Made by a program: the position numbers and the translations under genes
Notes under the pieces: generated by a model
What the model was told of the DNA's origin: nothing
Databases searched by the model: none
The model's input: only the letters and a program-made list of their open reading frames with translations
Assembly: GCF_030272615.1 (NCBI RefSeq)
Contig: NC_081408.1
Coordinates: 608,476,173 to 608,540,172 of the forward strand
From: Cryptomeria japonica
Lineage: Eukaryota; Streptophyta; Pinopsida; Cupressales; Cupressaceae
Direction of reading: 5' to 3'
DNA: 64,000 bases
Shown: positions 31,755 to 42,200 of the stretch, one piece after another
Numbering within the stretch: the first letter of the stretch is position 1
How the letters are laid out: every line of letters starts with the position of its first letter

Positions 31755-32442
31755 ACTATACAATGAGATCTTACAGAATTTTATACCAACCCTAAGGCTT
31801 AAACCAATTAGGTCGGCCACCTAAAAGATATTACAATAAGATCATTACATAAATCCATATTAAAATGATATACCATGTCATCTTAAGACCAAAACAATAA
31901 TATAAAATCCATAAAACATCTTGAAACATCTCGGTAACGTGTAGAGTACACGTTAGCATGATACTAGTCCATAACCTAGATAGGTAATAGACCTATTCAG
32001 GGTCCACCACGCCAAAGTAATGTCTTAAAGTAGTTGAAGCACAATCAAAGAACATCTTTGGCATCCTGAAATCCATCTAGAAGCTACACCAACACTAATT
32101 ATGCATCCTGTCAAGATTCCTCAAAGAAATCTCTATTGGTAGGGCCTTAAACCAATGCCAATAAGGGTTTACAAGAGTGTATGATAGCATCTGATTACCA
32201 AGTCAATACCAATTGACCAAAACATGCTTCCAGAAGCACATACCACATGTAACCAAACATATGCCATAGATCCAAACATGCTAGAAGTGGCCAACGGATA
32301 GTATCTTCTACTGGTAACACTAAATCTTCTATCGGTAACCAAAACCTGTCTGTCGGTAACCAACCATAACAACTAGTGTTGACATCAATGACAAAACATC
32401 AATGCAACACATAATCAATTCATCCATAATGCCAACACTTCA

Positions 32443-32738
32443 TGTAAAGGTAAGGCCAAATGGATATGTGAGCACACAATCATGACATGTGGCTCAATGA
32501 GAAACAAGTGTATGTAAGGGTAGGTAGGAGAAATAATAAAATATTTCACAAGAGGTAGATCACCCACCAAAGGTGGAATGTAACAACAAGATAAGATAAC
32601 AAAAGGTAGAATTTCTCCTACATACATCATCCCTATGTGCACACTTCCATAAGTGTCTCATATCCAAAGTACTATGAAATGCATTATCCTAAATAAAATT
32701 AAGTAAAGTGTAATTATGCGACATAATTTACACCAACA
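32443..32738 (-). repeat. element-E 3' LTR, second part
   Basis: It resumes after copia-A and its target copy (32438-32442) and aligns with 59795-60086 to the end ACACCAACA. Shared blocks include CAAATGGATATRTGAGCAC and ATGACATGTGGCTCAATG. Confidence 0.88.
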
Positions 32739-33639
32739 ACCCCACTTAAGTGTAACTTAGGGGAATGCACTTGAGTCAACAATGCAAGATGGGTCCTGAC
32801 TACTAGGCCATGTTATGTACCCATGTATATATGGAAATGAAAACAACTAATGCAATCTCTCTCAAATGGAGAAAAAGAGAAAAACCCAATGGGAAAAAGC
32901 TCCCCCCCAAAAGAGAGATGAAAACTATACAAAAGAACTCTCAAAGCAGTATGTGAAGTACAAAACCCCCTGTGAGGAAAAAGTCCCCCCCATAAGAGAG
33001 AAGAAGAGAGACCAAGTATCCCCCTCCTCAATGTAGAATATGCACCAATGGTAGAAGCTCAAAACTGAATGAATAAACTACTTCACAAACGTCAAACAAT
33101 GTTCCTCTCCTTAAAACCAAAGGTGTATCCTTTAAGTCTCCCCAATCATGAAGGGGTGATGTAGGAAAAAAACTCATGATGAATGAATTCTTTGAAAACT
33201 GCTCAAGTGTCCCCATGTCAATTCTAAAAGTTACCCCCTCCAAAGGTGGTGTACTGATCCACACTATTGAAAAATGAACTTGAATCTAGTGGAGATGAAT
33301 ATAGAAAAATATCCAAAGACTCACATGTTTCCTCTAACGATAAAGATACCTCCTTCAAGTGTTATACATAATTATCCATAATCATGTCAACCTCAAAATA
33401 ATGATCATGTAGAGAATGAAAAAGAGGGTTAGAGTTATCCCTTGCAATAAGTGAAGAAGGATCATCAAAGAGAAGAGAAGATGAATGTCATCAATGATGT
33501 CTCCAAAATTTGCAATGCAGGAATCCATAAACAAACCTGCAATTTCTGTCAAGTATTCATCCCAATGAACTGAAGCTGTAAGACAAGGAATATCCTATTG
33601 TATTGAATCACAAGAAGTTAAAACTATTGCAATATCTTT
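32739..33639 (-). other. element-E PPT and 3' non-coding region
   Basis: The minus strand reads TTAAGTGGGGT next to the LTR, a weak PPT. Beyond it several short frames (32813-33031, 33028-33264) lack family signals. C/T-rich and A-rich runs are common. No integrase or RT motif was found in any frame. Confidence 0.6.
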
Positions 33640-35187
33640 ATCATTAGGGGAAATAGGTAAAGTGATATCAATAGGAGGAGATGAAATTCAAGGCTCAAGA
33701 ATAGGCCACATGTGAAAATCCCCAAGTTCAAGTACCCAAAGTTCTCCTCGATATCAAAATCATCACAAAAAGTGTGATCATCATGTGAAGAATCATCCTC
33801 ATCAATAGGAACAAAATCTGCAAAGGAATACAACTGAGATGTATGATCCACCACTCTTGTAGCAATAATAGCTCTAGTCTCCAAGTCTCTAATGATAACT
33901 GAATCAGGTGTGAACTACACTATTTTCCTTATCGCCCCATGAGTGATATGATAGATAGAAAGAAGATTGTTTGTCAAATGGGGTACACACAACACATTAG
34001 TAGAGGAGTTATCCCCAATGGCAATAGATCCTTTACCAATCACATCCATGTATGTATGATTTCCCATCAAAATTGGTGGCATGGTACAAGGCTCAAATGA
34101 AGAGAACATAGACTACGAAGATGCCATATGATGAGAAGCTCTTGAATCTAGAAGCAATCTCCTTGAATCATGACTTGTAGTAGCACAAAGAGCTTGCCCC
34201 TTACCTTTTGATTGTGAGGAAGGGGAAGGAGATGGATCCTTCTTCATATAAGAAGATGGTAAATCAATATTGTTCTTATTGAGGATATTGGTCAGCTCAT
34301 CAACGTACTTAGTGTGACAATGCTACTCATCATGACCACTTTTCTTGCAATAAGAACAAAACCTCTCCTTATATGATTTTCCTTTAGGTGAGGAAGTATA
34401 ATCCTTTTGTTATGGAGAGGAAGATTGTGCTCCATCTTGTTGTGTCTTAGGCTTGAACTACTTCTTCTTCTTGTTGGAATTATTTCCTTGATTCTCTTGA
34501 TTACATTTAATAGCCACTAAAGCTTGTGACTTTGAACATTTGAGAATCCCCATGCTCAATAACTTTCATTGCTCCAACATCAACATTTTTGTGAATGCAT
34601 CGAATGAAGGCATAGTGAAGGAACTACCCACTATCAAATGATGGGTTTGGAAGCCAAAAATAAATGTTGCATACTCTAATGGAAGATTTCTTAATAGATT
34701 GTAGACCAATTGTGCATCCTTCTTATCAATGCCATAATCCTTTAGCTGCACTCTTACTTCATTTGCCTTGGTAACATAATATTGTATCAAAGTTCTTGCG
34801 ATCCAACATGGTGAGATCATTATCAATTTGATAGCCTCTAATCTCATCAATTAGCCTATACAATTTTCCCAAGACATCCCATGCTTCCTTAATTGTTTTA
34901 CACTTGTTAATGTGAAAGATGGGATCCTTTGATATGTATTTCCTTAATGTGACAATAGCCATAATTTTTTAAGTGAGCCATTCCATCTAAGCATTAGGAT
35001 TAGCTTTAGTATCAACTAGTGCAATTATAGTTCCATCAATATAGCGAGTTAATCCTTTTTCCATTAGCTTACTCCATGCATCATTTTTCCAAGAACCATA
35101 GTTATGTGGAATCAAAACTAGAAATTTAGGATAACCTATAGAAACAAAATGAAAGAGTGCTAAGAAAATAGAGGCACAATCACACAA
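33640..35187 (-). pseudogene. element-E gag and protease (decayed)
   Basis: The gag head reads LIPHNYGSWKNDAWSKLMEKG, then RYIDGT (about 35100). The capsid continues as HINKCKTIKEAWDVLGKLY, RGYQIDNDLTML and, after a frameshift near 34770, VQLKDYGIDKKDAQLVYN and LPLEYATFIFGFQTH. This is the UBN2-type copia gag. A knuckle CSYCKKSGHDExHC (about 34330) has a TAG inside. The protease block is LLLDSRASHHMASS (about 34150), with Arg replacing the Gly of DSG. Then VPHLTNNLLS and VIIRDLETRAIIATRVVDHTSQLYSF, which in relatives leads to integrase; here coding fades into EENFGYLNLG. No integrase core follows. Confidence 0.83.
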
Positions 35188-35879
35188 GACAACCCCCCCC
35201 CCCCAAAAAAAAAAAAAAAGAAATGATGATTTTTCACTTTATACTTAGTGCATGTACAATGGGCCACTTGCAAAATAAGGCAAGGTGGACTTATGATTTT
35301 AAATTTACAACTACCTCAAATAGGCTATAAGAGACCCCGACAAATATTGCAAGTGATCTAAACAAAGATCCAAGTAAAATTCAAGTACCAAAGAGGCAAA
35401 AACTGACCAAATACTGAAAGTACAATTGATACTCAAAATCACTGCAAATTGATGGCAAATTATGAAAGTAGACAAAAAATTATGCACTTTAAAAAAAATG
35501 GCACCTAAAAAGGAGGTTGAATGACCCCAAACGAAGCCTCTGAAGTTAAAAAATTGAGGATTGGATAGGTACAGTCATGAAAAAATGAAAATTATGAAAA
35601 ATTTGTTCATAAAAATCAGAAAATTCCTCTACCATTGTGAAGAGCACAAAAAATTAAGCCCAAAACAAAAAAAAATACACCAAAAAGTGATCTCATATGA
35701 CTAAGATAAGAGCGTTTAAAAATCAGATCCAAAACCAAAGCTATCAACTATGAGAGATCAAATTTTCATTGCATATGCTGACATAAGCAAGGAATACTTT
35801 CTAATATGAACATATCCTTGATGCTAATAAAAAATTTCATGAAGGTACCTCCTCACCCCACACTCCCCATCCCACACAA
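35188..35879 (-). other. element-E 5' leader segment with homopolymer pair
   Basis: No coding is seen. A run of 12 C (35193-35204) is followed directly by 15 A (35205-35219). The rest is A-rich on the plus strand. Confidence 0.6.
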
Positions 35880-35890
35880 GTGGAATCCAA

Positions 35891-35920
35891 TAACATTAAG
35901 GTGGGGGGGTGAATCAATGT
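35891..35920 (-). other. U5 hairpin of copia-B 3' LTR
   Basis: Plus-strand arms AACATT (35891-35896) and AATGTT (35915-35920) pair; the next positions allow one more pair and a G-U in the minus-strand RNA. The loop is GTGGGGGGGTGAA-like. Confidence 0.55.
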
Positions 35921-36546
35921 TCTACTAGAATGGAGAAATTTAACCTTATTAATACAACAACTCAATAATTGATAAACATAAAAGCATATAAAAATAAGAA
36001 ATAGTGCAACCACAAAGATGAAAACCATAACAACATAGATTTATAAGTGCAAAAACTCAAAGAGGAAAAACCACGGTGGGATTAGAGACCCACAATATCT
36101 ATCCACTGATCATATGAACAAATATTACAATAAGGGGCATGCACATAAAGGAAGGCACACACGCTTAGAGCACACTACTCATCACAATGGAGTCTCAATG
36201 ACTACAAAAGAGGTTAACCACCTCAAAATATTCAGACAACAATCTAGAAATAAGAACTGTCTGTGATGGCAGCAAACATGCCAGATTACAGTTCCAATTA
36301 AGCTCATTACCGGAGGTCTAAAACCTCTTACATAAAACCAAATCGATCACCTATGATCGACCAAATCCTTTGCACAAAATGATTATTACATTATTCACTC
36401 CTTTCCTATACATACATGATCTACAATGAGATCTTACATCACTTTTAAACCAACCTAGGACCTAACCAATTAGGTTGGCCACCCAAATGATAATTCAATA
36501 GATCCATTGCATAATCCAGAAATAAAATCATAAGGCATGTCGGCCT

Positions 36547-37361
36547 TGTTAGGATTCCCATAAATACTGAGAGGGGGGGGTGAATCAGTATCTAACTGGT
36601 GAATAGAATTTCTTAACTTAAAACATGAAGAATATATTATAACAGTATACCGGTATGCAAGAAATAATACAATAAACAGAAATGAAAGTAATCGCATAAG
36701 AAACACACCATAACACAATGATTTAATGAGGAAACCCAGTGTGGGAAAAACCTCGGTGGGATTTGTGACCCACAATATTCAATTACTAGCCAATAAGGGA
36801 ATATTACTTACAATAGGGGGCCTGCACATGCAGAAAGGCCAAATGCCTAGAGCTCACTGCTCAATGGGAATCTCACTGACTTACAATGTGGATTATACAA
36901 ATCCAATAACTTGAACTGCTTTATAATAGCATCTTCAATGCCAGATTTAGTACCAGTTTCTGCTCTATTCTTTACATATACCCTTTAACCTATATTTCGC
37001 ACAATAGGTCTGCTTCCTAATTTTTCTCCATACTGCATACTACAATTAGAATGTCTACAATGATCTCTCTTATATATGAGAGTCATTTTACACCATGCCA
37101 AGTCGGCTTACAAAGTTTTTACAATAATAAGCAAAATATAATATATCAAAAATCCTGTCGGCCTCTGTGCAGATATGCTTCTTTTTTCTACCGGTGTCGG
37201 TGGTCTGAGTGCCGATGTAGAGTCTAATCTTGCTAGTGCTGGTGTAGTGTAATGTCTTGTTGGTGTCATGCCTTGTCAGTGCCATATGATTGTAAGGTTG
37301 CCATCAATGACAAAACCTTCAATCACCTTCAATGTCTCATTGGAGTGTGCATATGCCAATA
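36547..37361 (-). mobile_element. solo LTR (element-D family) inside the copia-B 3' LTR
   Basis: 815 bp from TGTTAGGATTCCC to ATGCCAATA. Target copies GGCCT at 36542-36546 and 37362-37366 are identical. The copia-B 5' LTR has the empty site GGCCTAAGGCC near 41492. It aligns with the LTR of element-D (47028), for example in GAGGAAACCCAGTGTGGG. Confidence 0.93.
36564..36591 (-). other. U5 hairpin of the solo LTR
   Basis: Plus-strand arms ATACTGA and TCAGTAT pair perfectly around GAGGGGGGGGTGAA. Confidence 0.68.
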
Positions 37362-37873
37362 GGCCTCAGGCCAAACAAACATCATCTAATCAATAAAACA
37401 TCCCAAAAGCAAATCAAAAGGATCCACCAACACGTTTCATGAAACTGGTCCATAACCTAGATAGCACGGAACCTAAATTAGATCCACATACACCAAAGCA
37501 ATGACACCAATCAGTCGAGGCATGAACACAATCACCATCAACATCTTGAATCCCTTCTAGAATATGCACAAACACCACTTATGCATTACATAAAATATCT
37601 TCAATAAAGCTCTATGAGTGGAACCCTTACCAAACCTACAAAGCAGGCTTACTAGAACATAAGATAGCATACAATCATCAAGTCAATACCAACTAAATGT
37701 GATATGCATCAAAACACATGAATAGCCAATCCAAACAAATTCCACCAACCAAAGCATACTGGAGCATACTAGATCAATATCGTAATCCAACCACTCTACC
37801 GGAACCAACTGGAAATCAGTAAACAACCAAAACATCAATGCAACACATAATCAATTCCTCCAAATTTCCAACA

Positions 37874-38332
37874 ATCTCCCCCTTTGGAATTTATGGAAAC
37901 ACTAGATGTGAAAAACATCCAAGTGCCAAGAAATGCCAAACAAGTCTCCCCCTATGGAAGATAGCCAAAAATCTCCCATAAAATGATATAGAAATGAAGC
38001 TCTGAACCAAATACCTTTGTACCAATTAACCATCCATAGACCTAAACCAAAACTCCCCCAATGGGATACAACTAATCTGAAATTATGTTTCTCCTCCTTG
38101 TGCCAACAATCTTCCCCTTTAGACTAATATCTTATTAAGCTTTGTTTTTCACATATATATATCTCCCCCTTTGACATCAATGCCAGAAATCTGACATAAA
38201 CACCAAAGAAAAATCATAGAGCCTTTGAACCACACTACTGACTACTCCCCATGAGTAGTAGCACCAACTCATCAATCTAGAACAAATAGAACCTCTGTAA
38301 ATGCATACCGGACTGATCCCAATCAACATCAC
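37874..38332 (-). promoter_or_regulatory. copia-B PPT and 3' untranslated region
   Basis: The minus strand reads AAAGGGGGAGAT at 37874-37885 next to the LTR. Further PPT-like runs occur near 37945, 38055 and 38165, the last with a motif copy (38171-38186). No coding is seen. Confidence 0.7.
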
Positions 38333-38950
38333 TCAAGTGTCTACCAGAGAGGTAGATACTCCCAATCTATCTCTCAAATGCTCAAATGATTTCTTAGACC
38401 AATCTAGATTCATTTTCTTCTCCATCAGAAAATTATACTTGATATAAATGTGCTTAGTATTGGAGTGAAATACTAGATTCCTTGATATATCAATAGCTAA
38501 TAACAACTGGATCATTACAACTCACTTGTATATCCTTCAACATGTGCTTCATCTATAGAACTTGAGTGCAATTACTTGTTGCTGCAACATATTCAACTTC
38601 AATGGTAGATAAAGAAATGAATGATTGCTTCTTGTGTATCCATGAAACTAACTTCTTCCCAAGAAATAATGCTCCATTGGATGTTCTCTTCCAGTCATCA
38701 ACATCACCTACCCAATCTACATCTAAATATGTTCATAGTGTAAATTCCTCATAAACCAAAAACCATACCAAAAAGACCTTGAAAATATTTGAAAATCGTA
38801 GCTATCAGAGCAAGGATTCAACATAATCAATTCCTTCCTTCTGAGAATATCTTTTGTAGACCAATATAGCCTAGTTACAAAAACATCCAAGTGCGTGTAT
38901 TTTCCTTTTCTATCTGATCCAATTTCTCTTCCATAGTTTATATCCAACAT
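38333..38950 (-). pseudogene. copia-B RT-RNase H fragments
   Basis: The RNase H end reads DISRNLVFHSNTKHIYIKYN and, after a deletion, KKSFEHLRDRLGVSTSLVDT. Upstream pieces in other frames match the GALFLGKKLVSW and CTQ..WMKHMLKD blocks (about 38560-38700). The 38720-38950 part joins an RT linker fragment to RNase H, so most of RT is deleted near 38820. It is heavily damaged. Confidence 0.75.
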
Positions 38951-39475
38951 TTATCTTTACAAGCTTTAATTACTCATGTTGGTTCAATTTGAGAAATGAA
39001 ACATACCTCTTGATTTGCCAATCTTCTTCTTGTCCAATTATTTGATTCAACCTTACATACCTAGGAGTCTTTTGACTTTCTGGTTCTCTACTCTAATCTT
39101 CAGTTACTATTGAGTTTTATGATAATGTTGAGGTAGCTAGTTCAACATTATGTTCTGGTACAGGTGCTACCAGCTCAGTTATGATCATCTCAACTTTTGG
39201 TTCTCATTTATAAGTCCTAGTTAACAATCTTCACAATTCTCTACAGTCTTTTGATATAACATCTATATGCTTTTCTTTTTTTTAGAATAACCAAGAAATA
39301 TCCCTTCATCACATCTAGGGTCAAACTTTCCAAAGGAATTGTCTCTTTTGATATAACACTTACTTCCAAAGATTCTAAAATACTTAAGAGTAGGGGAATG
39401 ACCAAACCATAACTCATAAAGTGACTTACCGGTAAACCAAACCAGATCCAAGATCCAAGAAATATTCATCATTTA
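38951..39475 (-). pseudogene. copia-B integrase C-terminal fragment
   Basis: The frame 39472-39263 contains GKSLYELWFGHSPTLKYFRI, FGSKCYIKRD and GKFDPRCDEGIFLGYS, the end of a copia integrase core, closely like copia-A (FGHTPIVKYF, FDPRCDEGIFLGYS). The catalytic part is missing. The joint with ORF1 sequence lies near 39475. The following part to 38951 is the acidic integrase-RT linker with many stops. Confidence 0.8.
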
Positions 39476-39578
39476 ACCTTCAAACCGACTTCTCCAAAGA
39501 TCTAAAATAGGCTTTCATACCATTACTAGGGGAAATGCAATATATGTCATCAATTTGCCTCCCCTTAAGGCGAATGCC

Positions 39579-40810
39579 TTAGTTACCGAATGAATTTCCT
39601 ATCAGTGTAGGAACATTTTGCTTTGTCGATTGAGTAATCGAGGTATATCCTTCAACCAAATGAATATATGGGGAAATTTATTCTTCCAATTGATCCTTAC
39701 ACTTCATAACCCACTTCTTCTCATGCTCCTTCCAAATGTCATCAACCTTCTTTTTTCCTTTTTCATCAGATTTATCACTTCCTTCTAGTAGGTTCTTGAT
39801 TCTGCAAAATTTAGCAATATGTCCTACTTTCTTGCATTCATAAAAAGTGATATTATTGTTCTAAATTGCCTTACTATAACCTAGACCATTCCTTGACCTG
39901 CATTCATTAGCCATATGTCTAAACTTCCCACATGCATGACATTTCACATTCATTCTATAATCTTCTATCTTATGACCATACCTTTTACAATTTGAACATT
40001 GACCAAGAATTGCATTGTTATCCAGATTTTCTCTATTTCTACAATGTCTTGCCATATGACCAAATTTATTGCAAAAAAACATCTACCATTGAATTTATGT
40101 TCATTGGGTTTCCTTAATGGTGACCTCTGATTCCAGTTGACCTTCTAATCATTCTGCATACTGAATGTCTTATCTTCATTTGCAGTACCAGATCTCTAAC
40201 CTTGTTCAAATCCAAGTCCTCTAGTGTCTCCCTTGCACCTTTGATCTTTCAGTAGCTCATCAAGTTTAGAAAAGCTAACCTTGAACTTATCTTTGTATTC
40301 ATTTGCAGCATCCAGATATCCTCTTAGGATTATCATCATTCATTCCAACTCTTTCTCATTATTCTGTGATTGCACCAATTCAATTCTCAACATATCATTA
40401 TCATGTACCAACCTAATGCATTCCTCAAAACTGTCTTTTAGAGATATCACAAGATTTTCTTCATTCTTCTTCTGGTCTTCAATCTCCTTGTACATCCTCA
40501 TAGTTAGGGCTTTCATTTCATTCTTCAGACACCATTCTCCTGACTCACCTTCTAACATTGTTCCTTAAGGGCATCCTTCTCTTCATCATCCTGATTTTGC
40601 ATAAGTTCCTTCCTTTTAGCTTGAGCATTAGATAGATTTTCTTGTTGAGTGATAATGAATTCTTTTGCAAATCTAAGTTCATCTTCTAGCTTTATGTTCT
40701 TAAATCTTTTAGCTTCAAAATCTTCAAGAGCAACTTCAAGCTGCTATCTCAAACACATCTCCATGGATTCCGGTTTCAGGACCTTCCTCAAGCAGTTAGG
40801 CTTCTGCAAA
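39579..40810 (-). pseudogene. copia-B ORF1: coiled coil and four zinc knuckles
   Basis: Reading starts close to the PBS leader (CLRKVLKPESMEMCLR). A long Glu/Lys/Leu-rich coiled coil follows (QLEVALEDFEAKRFKNIKLE, then NEMKALTMRMYKEIEDQKKN). Four knuckle-like units come next, about 40085-39800: CFFCNKFGHMARHC, CSNCKRYGHKIEDY, CHACGKFRHMANEC and FYECKKVGHIAKFC. The second ends in Tyr, not Cys, exactly as in element-D. No UBN2 capsid part is seen before the coil. A T-run indel breaks the frame at the first knuckle; stops are mostly TAG. A stop that may be natural is at 39579-39581. It is likely an RNA-binding, self-associating gag-like protein. Confidence 0.75.
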
Positions 40811-40821
40811 AAGAGGACTAG

Positions 40822-40833
40822 GATCTGATACCA
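40822..40833 (-). promoter_or_regulatory. copia-B primer binding site
   Basis: The minus strand reads TGGTATCAGATC, one base from the iMet type. It is followed by the shared leader (40786-40815). Confidence 0.85.
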
Positions 40834-40835
40834 AT

Positions 40836-42027
40836 TGTTGGAATCCAAGAATACTAAGAGGGGGGGTGAATTAGTGTTCTGCTAGAATGGAGAAATTTAA
40901 CCTTATTAATACAACAACTCAACAACCGTTAAACATAAAAGAATTTAACAATAAGAAATAATACAACCACAAAGATGAACACCATATATTTATACGTGGA
41001 AAACCTCAAAGAGGAAAAACCATAGTGGGATTGGAGACCCACAATATCTATCCACTAATCAGATGAGTAAATATTAAAATAAGGGGCCTACACATGTAGG
41101 AAGGCACACTGCCTAGAGCGCACTGCTCATCACAATGGAGTCTCACTGACTACAAAAGAGATTAACCACCTCAAAATATTCAGACAACAATCTGGAAAGA
41201 AGAACTGCCTGTGATAGCATCAAACATGCTAGATTTTAATTTTGGTTAAGCTCATTGTCAGAGGTCTAAAACATCTTACATAAAGCCAACTAGATCACCT
41301 ATGATCAACCAAATCCTTTGCACAAAATGATTATTAAATTATTTGCTCCTTGCCAATACATACATGATCTACAATGAAATCTTACATCACTTTTATACCA
41401 ACTCGAGACCTAACCAATTAGGTCAGCCACCCAAATGATAATTCAATATATCCATTACATAATCCATAAATAAAATGATAAGACATGTTGGCCTAAGGCC
41501 AAACAAACATCATCGAATCAATAAAACATCTCAAAAGTGCATCAGAAGGATCTACCAACATGTTTCATGAAACCAGTCCATAACCTAGATAGCGTCGAAC
41601 CTAAATTAGATCCAGAAATGCCAAAGCAATGAAACCAATCAGTTGAGGCACAAACACAATCACCATCAACATCCTGAATCCCTTCTAGAAGTTGCACCAA
41701 CACCACTTATGCATTACATTAAAGATCTTCAGTAAAGTTCTAATGGTGAAACCCTTACCGGACCTACAAATCAGGATTACTAGAACATAAGATAGCATCT
41801 GATCATATAATCAATACCAAATAAATGTGATATGCATTAGAACACATGAATAACCAATCCAAACCAATTCCACCAGCCAAAGCATACCAGAGCATACCAA
41901 ATAAATATCGCAATCCAACCACTCTACCGAACCAACTGGGAACCAATAAACAACCAAAATAGTCGGTGTTGCCATCAATGACAAAACATCAATGTAACAC
42001 ATAATCGATTCCTCTAAATTGCCAATA
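40836..42027 (-). repeat. copia-B 5' LTR
   Basis: 1,192 bp from TGTTGGAATCC to TTGCCAATA. It carries the empty site for the solo LTR (about 41492), the shared block GGGGCCTACACATG (41083) and a motif copy at 41969-41984. Confidence 0.88.
40850..40878 (-). other. U5 hairpin of copia-B 5' LTR
   Basis: Plus-strand arms AATACTAA and TTAGTGTT pair over 8 bp with one T-G position (an A-C mismatch in the sense RNA). Confidence 0.6.
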
Positions 42028-42200
42028 GTTACCAATGTAAGATTTGAAGATAAATAAATTTGAGCTGAGAAAAAATGTAGAGCCTTACACACATGTGCTT
42101 GACTTATGAAAGAAAATGAAGACATTATGCAAATGAAATGTAGGTTGATGACAAGATTTAATTCTTACTAATGATCTGTGAAGGAATACTATGATGTTGT
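42028..42200 (-). other. element-E leader fragment between inserts
   Basis: A 173-bp stretch between copia-B and element-C, without coding. It is assigned to element-E by position. GTTGT at 42196-42200 is the left target copy of element-C. Confidence 0.55.

Larger units (their letters stand above)
24310..32437 (-). mobile_element. Copia-A, Ty1/copia retrotransposon, full-length decayed
   Basis: A complete minus-strand copia element with 3' LTR 24310-25452, PPT, RNase H, RT, integrase, protease, gag, PBS and 5' LTR 30047-32437 (holding a solo LTR). The flanks CTTCT (24305-24309) and CTTCA (32438-32442) agree at 4 of 5, and the unoccupied site exists in the element-E 5' LTR. The LTRs differ by roughly 10 percent by eye and the left one lacks about 90 bp near 25140. 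Several stops and a frameshift in integrase inactivate it. Confidence 0.93.
30047..32437 (-). repeat. copia-A 5' LTR, interrupted by a solo LTR
   Basis: It runs TATTAGGATAACC to AATGCCAACA. Without the 1.15 kb solo LTR it is about 1,234 bp. It shows the shared block GGGGCCTACACATG at 30329 and the palindrome-like motif at 32379-32394. Confidence 0.9.
35880..37873 (-). repeat. copia-B 3' LTR, interrupted by a solo LTR
   Basis: TGGAATCC to TTTCCAACA; without the insert (815 bp plus 5-bp copy) it is about 1,174 bp, matching 40836-42027. The shared block GGGGCATGCACAT is at 36134. Confidence 0.87.
35880..42027 (-). mobile_element. Copia-B, internally deleted copia element
   Basis: LTRs at 35880-37873 (with a solo LTR inside) and 40836-42027 enclose only about 3 kb: a coiled-coil/four-knuckle ORF1, fragments of integrase and RT-RNase H, and a PPT. 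Protease, most of integrase and most of RT are missing. No clear 5-bp target copy was found; the left edge reads AAGTGGAATCC where the sister has TGTTGGAATCC, so the left end is damaged. It lies in the leader of element-E. Confidence 0.85.

Noticed and set aside
35193-35219. C12-A15 tract as a poly(A) tail of a LINE or retrocopy
   Set aside because: It is internal to the element-E leader, with no retrocopied gene or target copy next to it; a homopolymer slippage product or sequencing artefact is more likely.
35880-42027. A 5-bp target duplication for copia-B
   Set aside because: The right flank GTTAC does not recur at the left edge, where the LTR start itself is altered.
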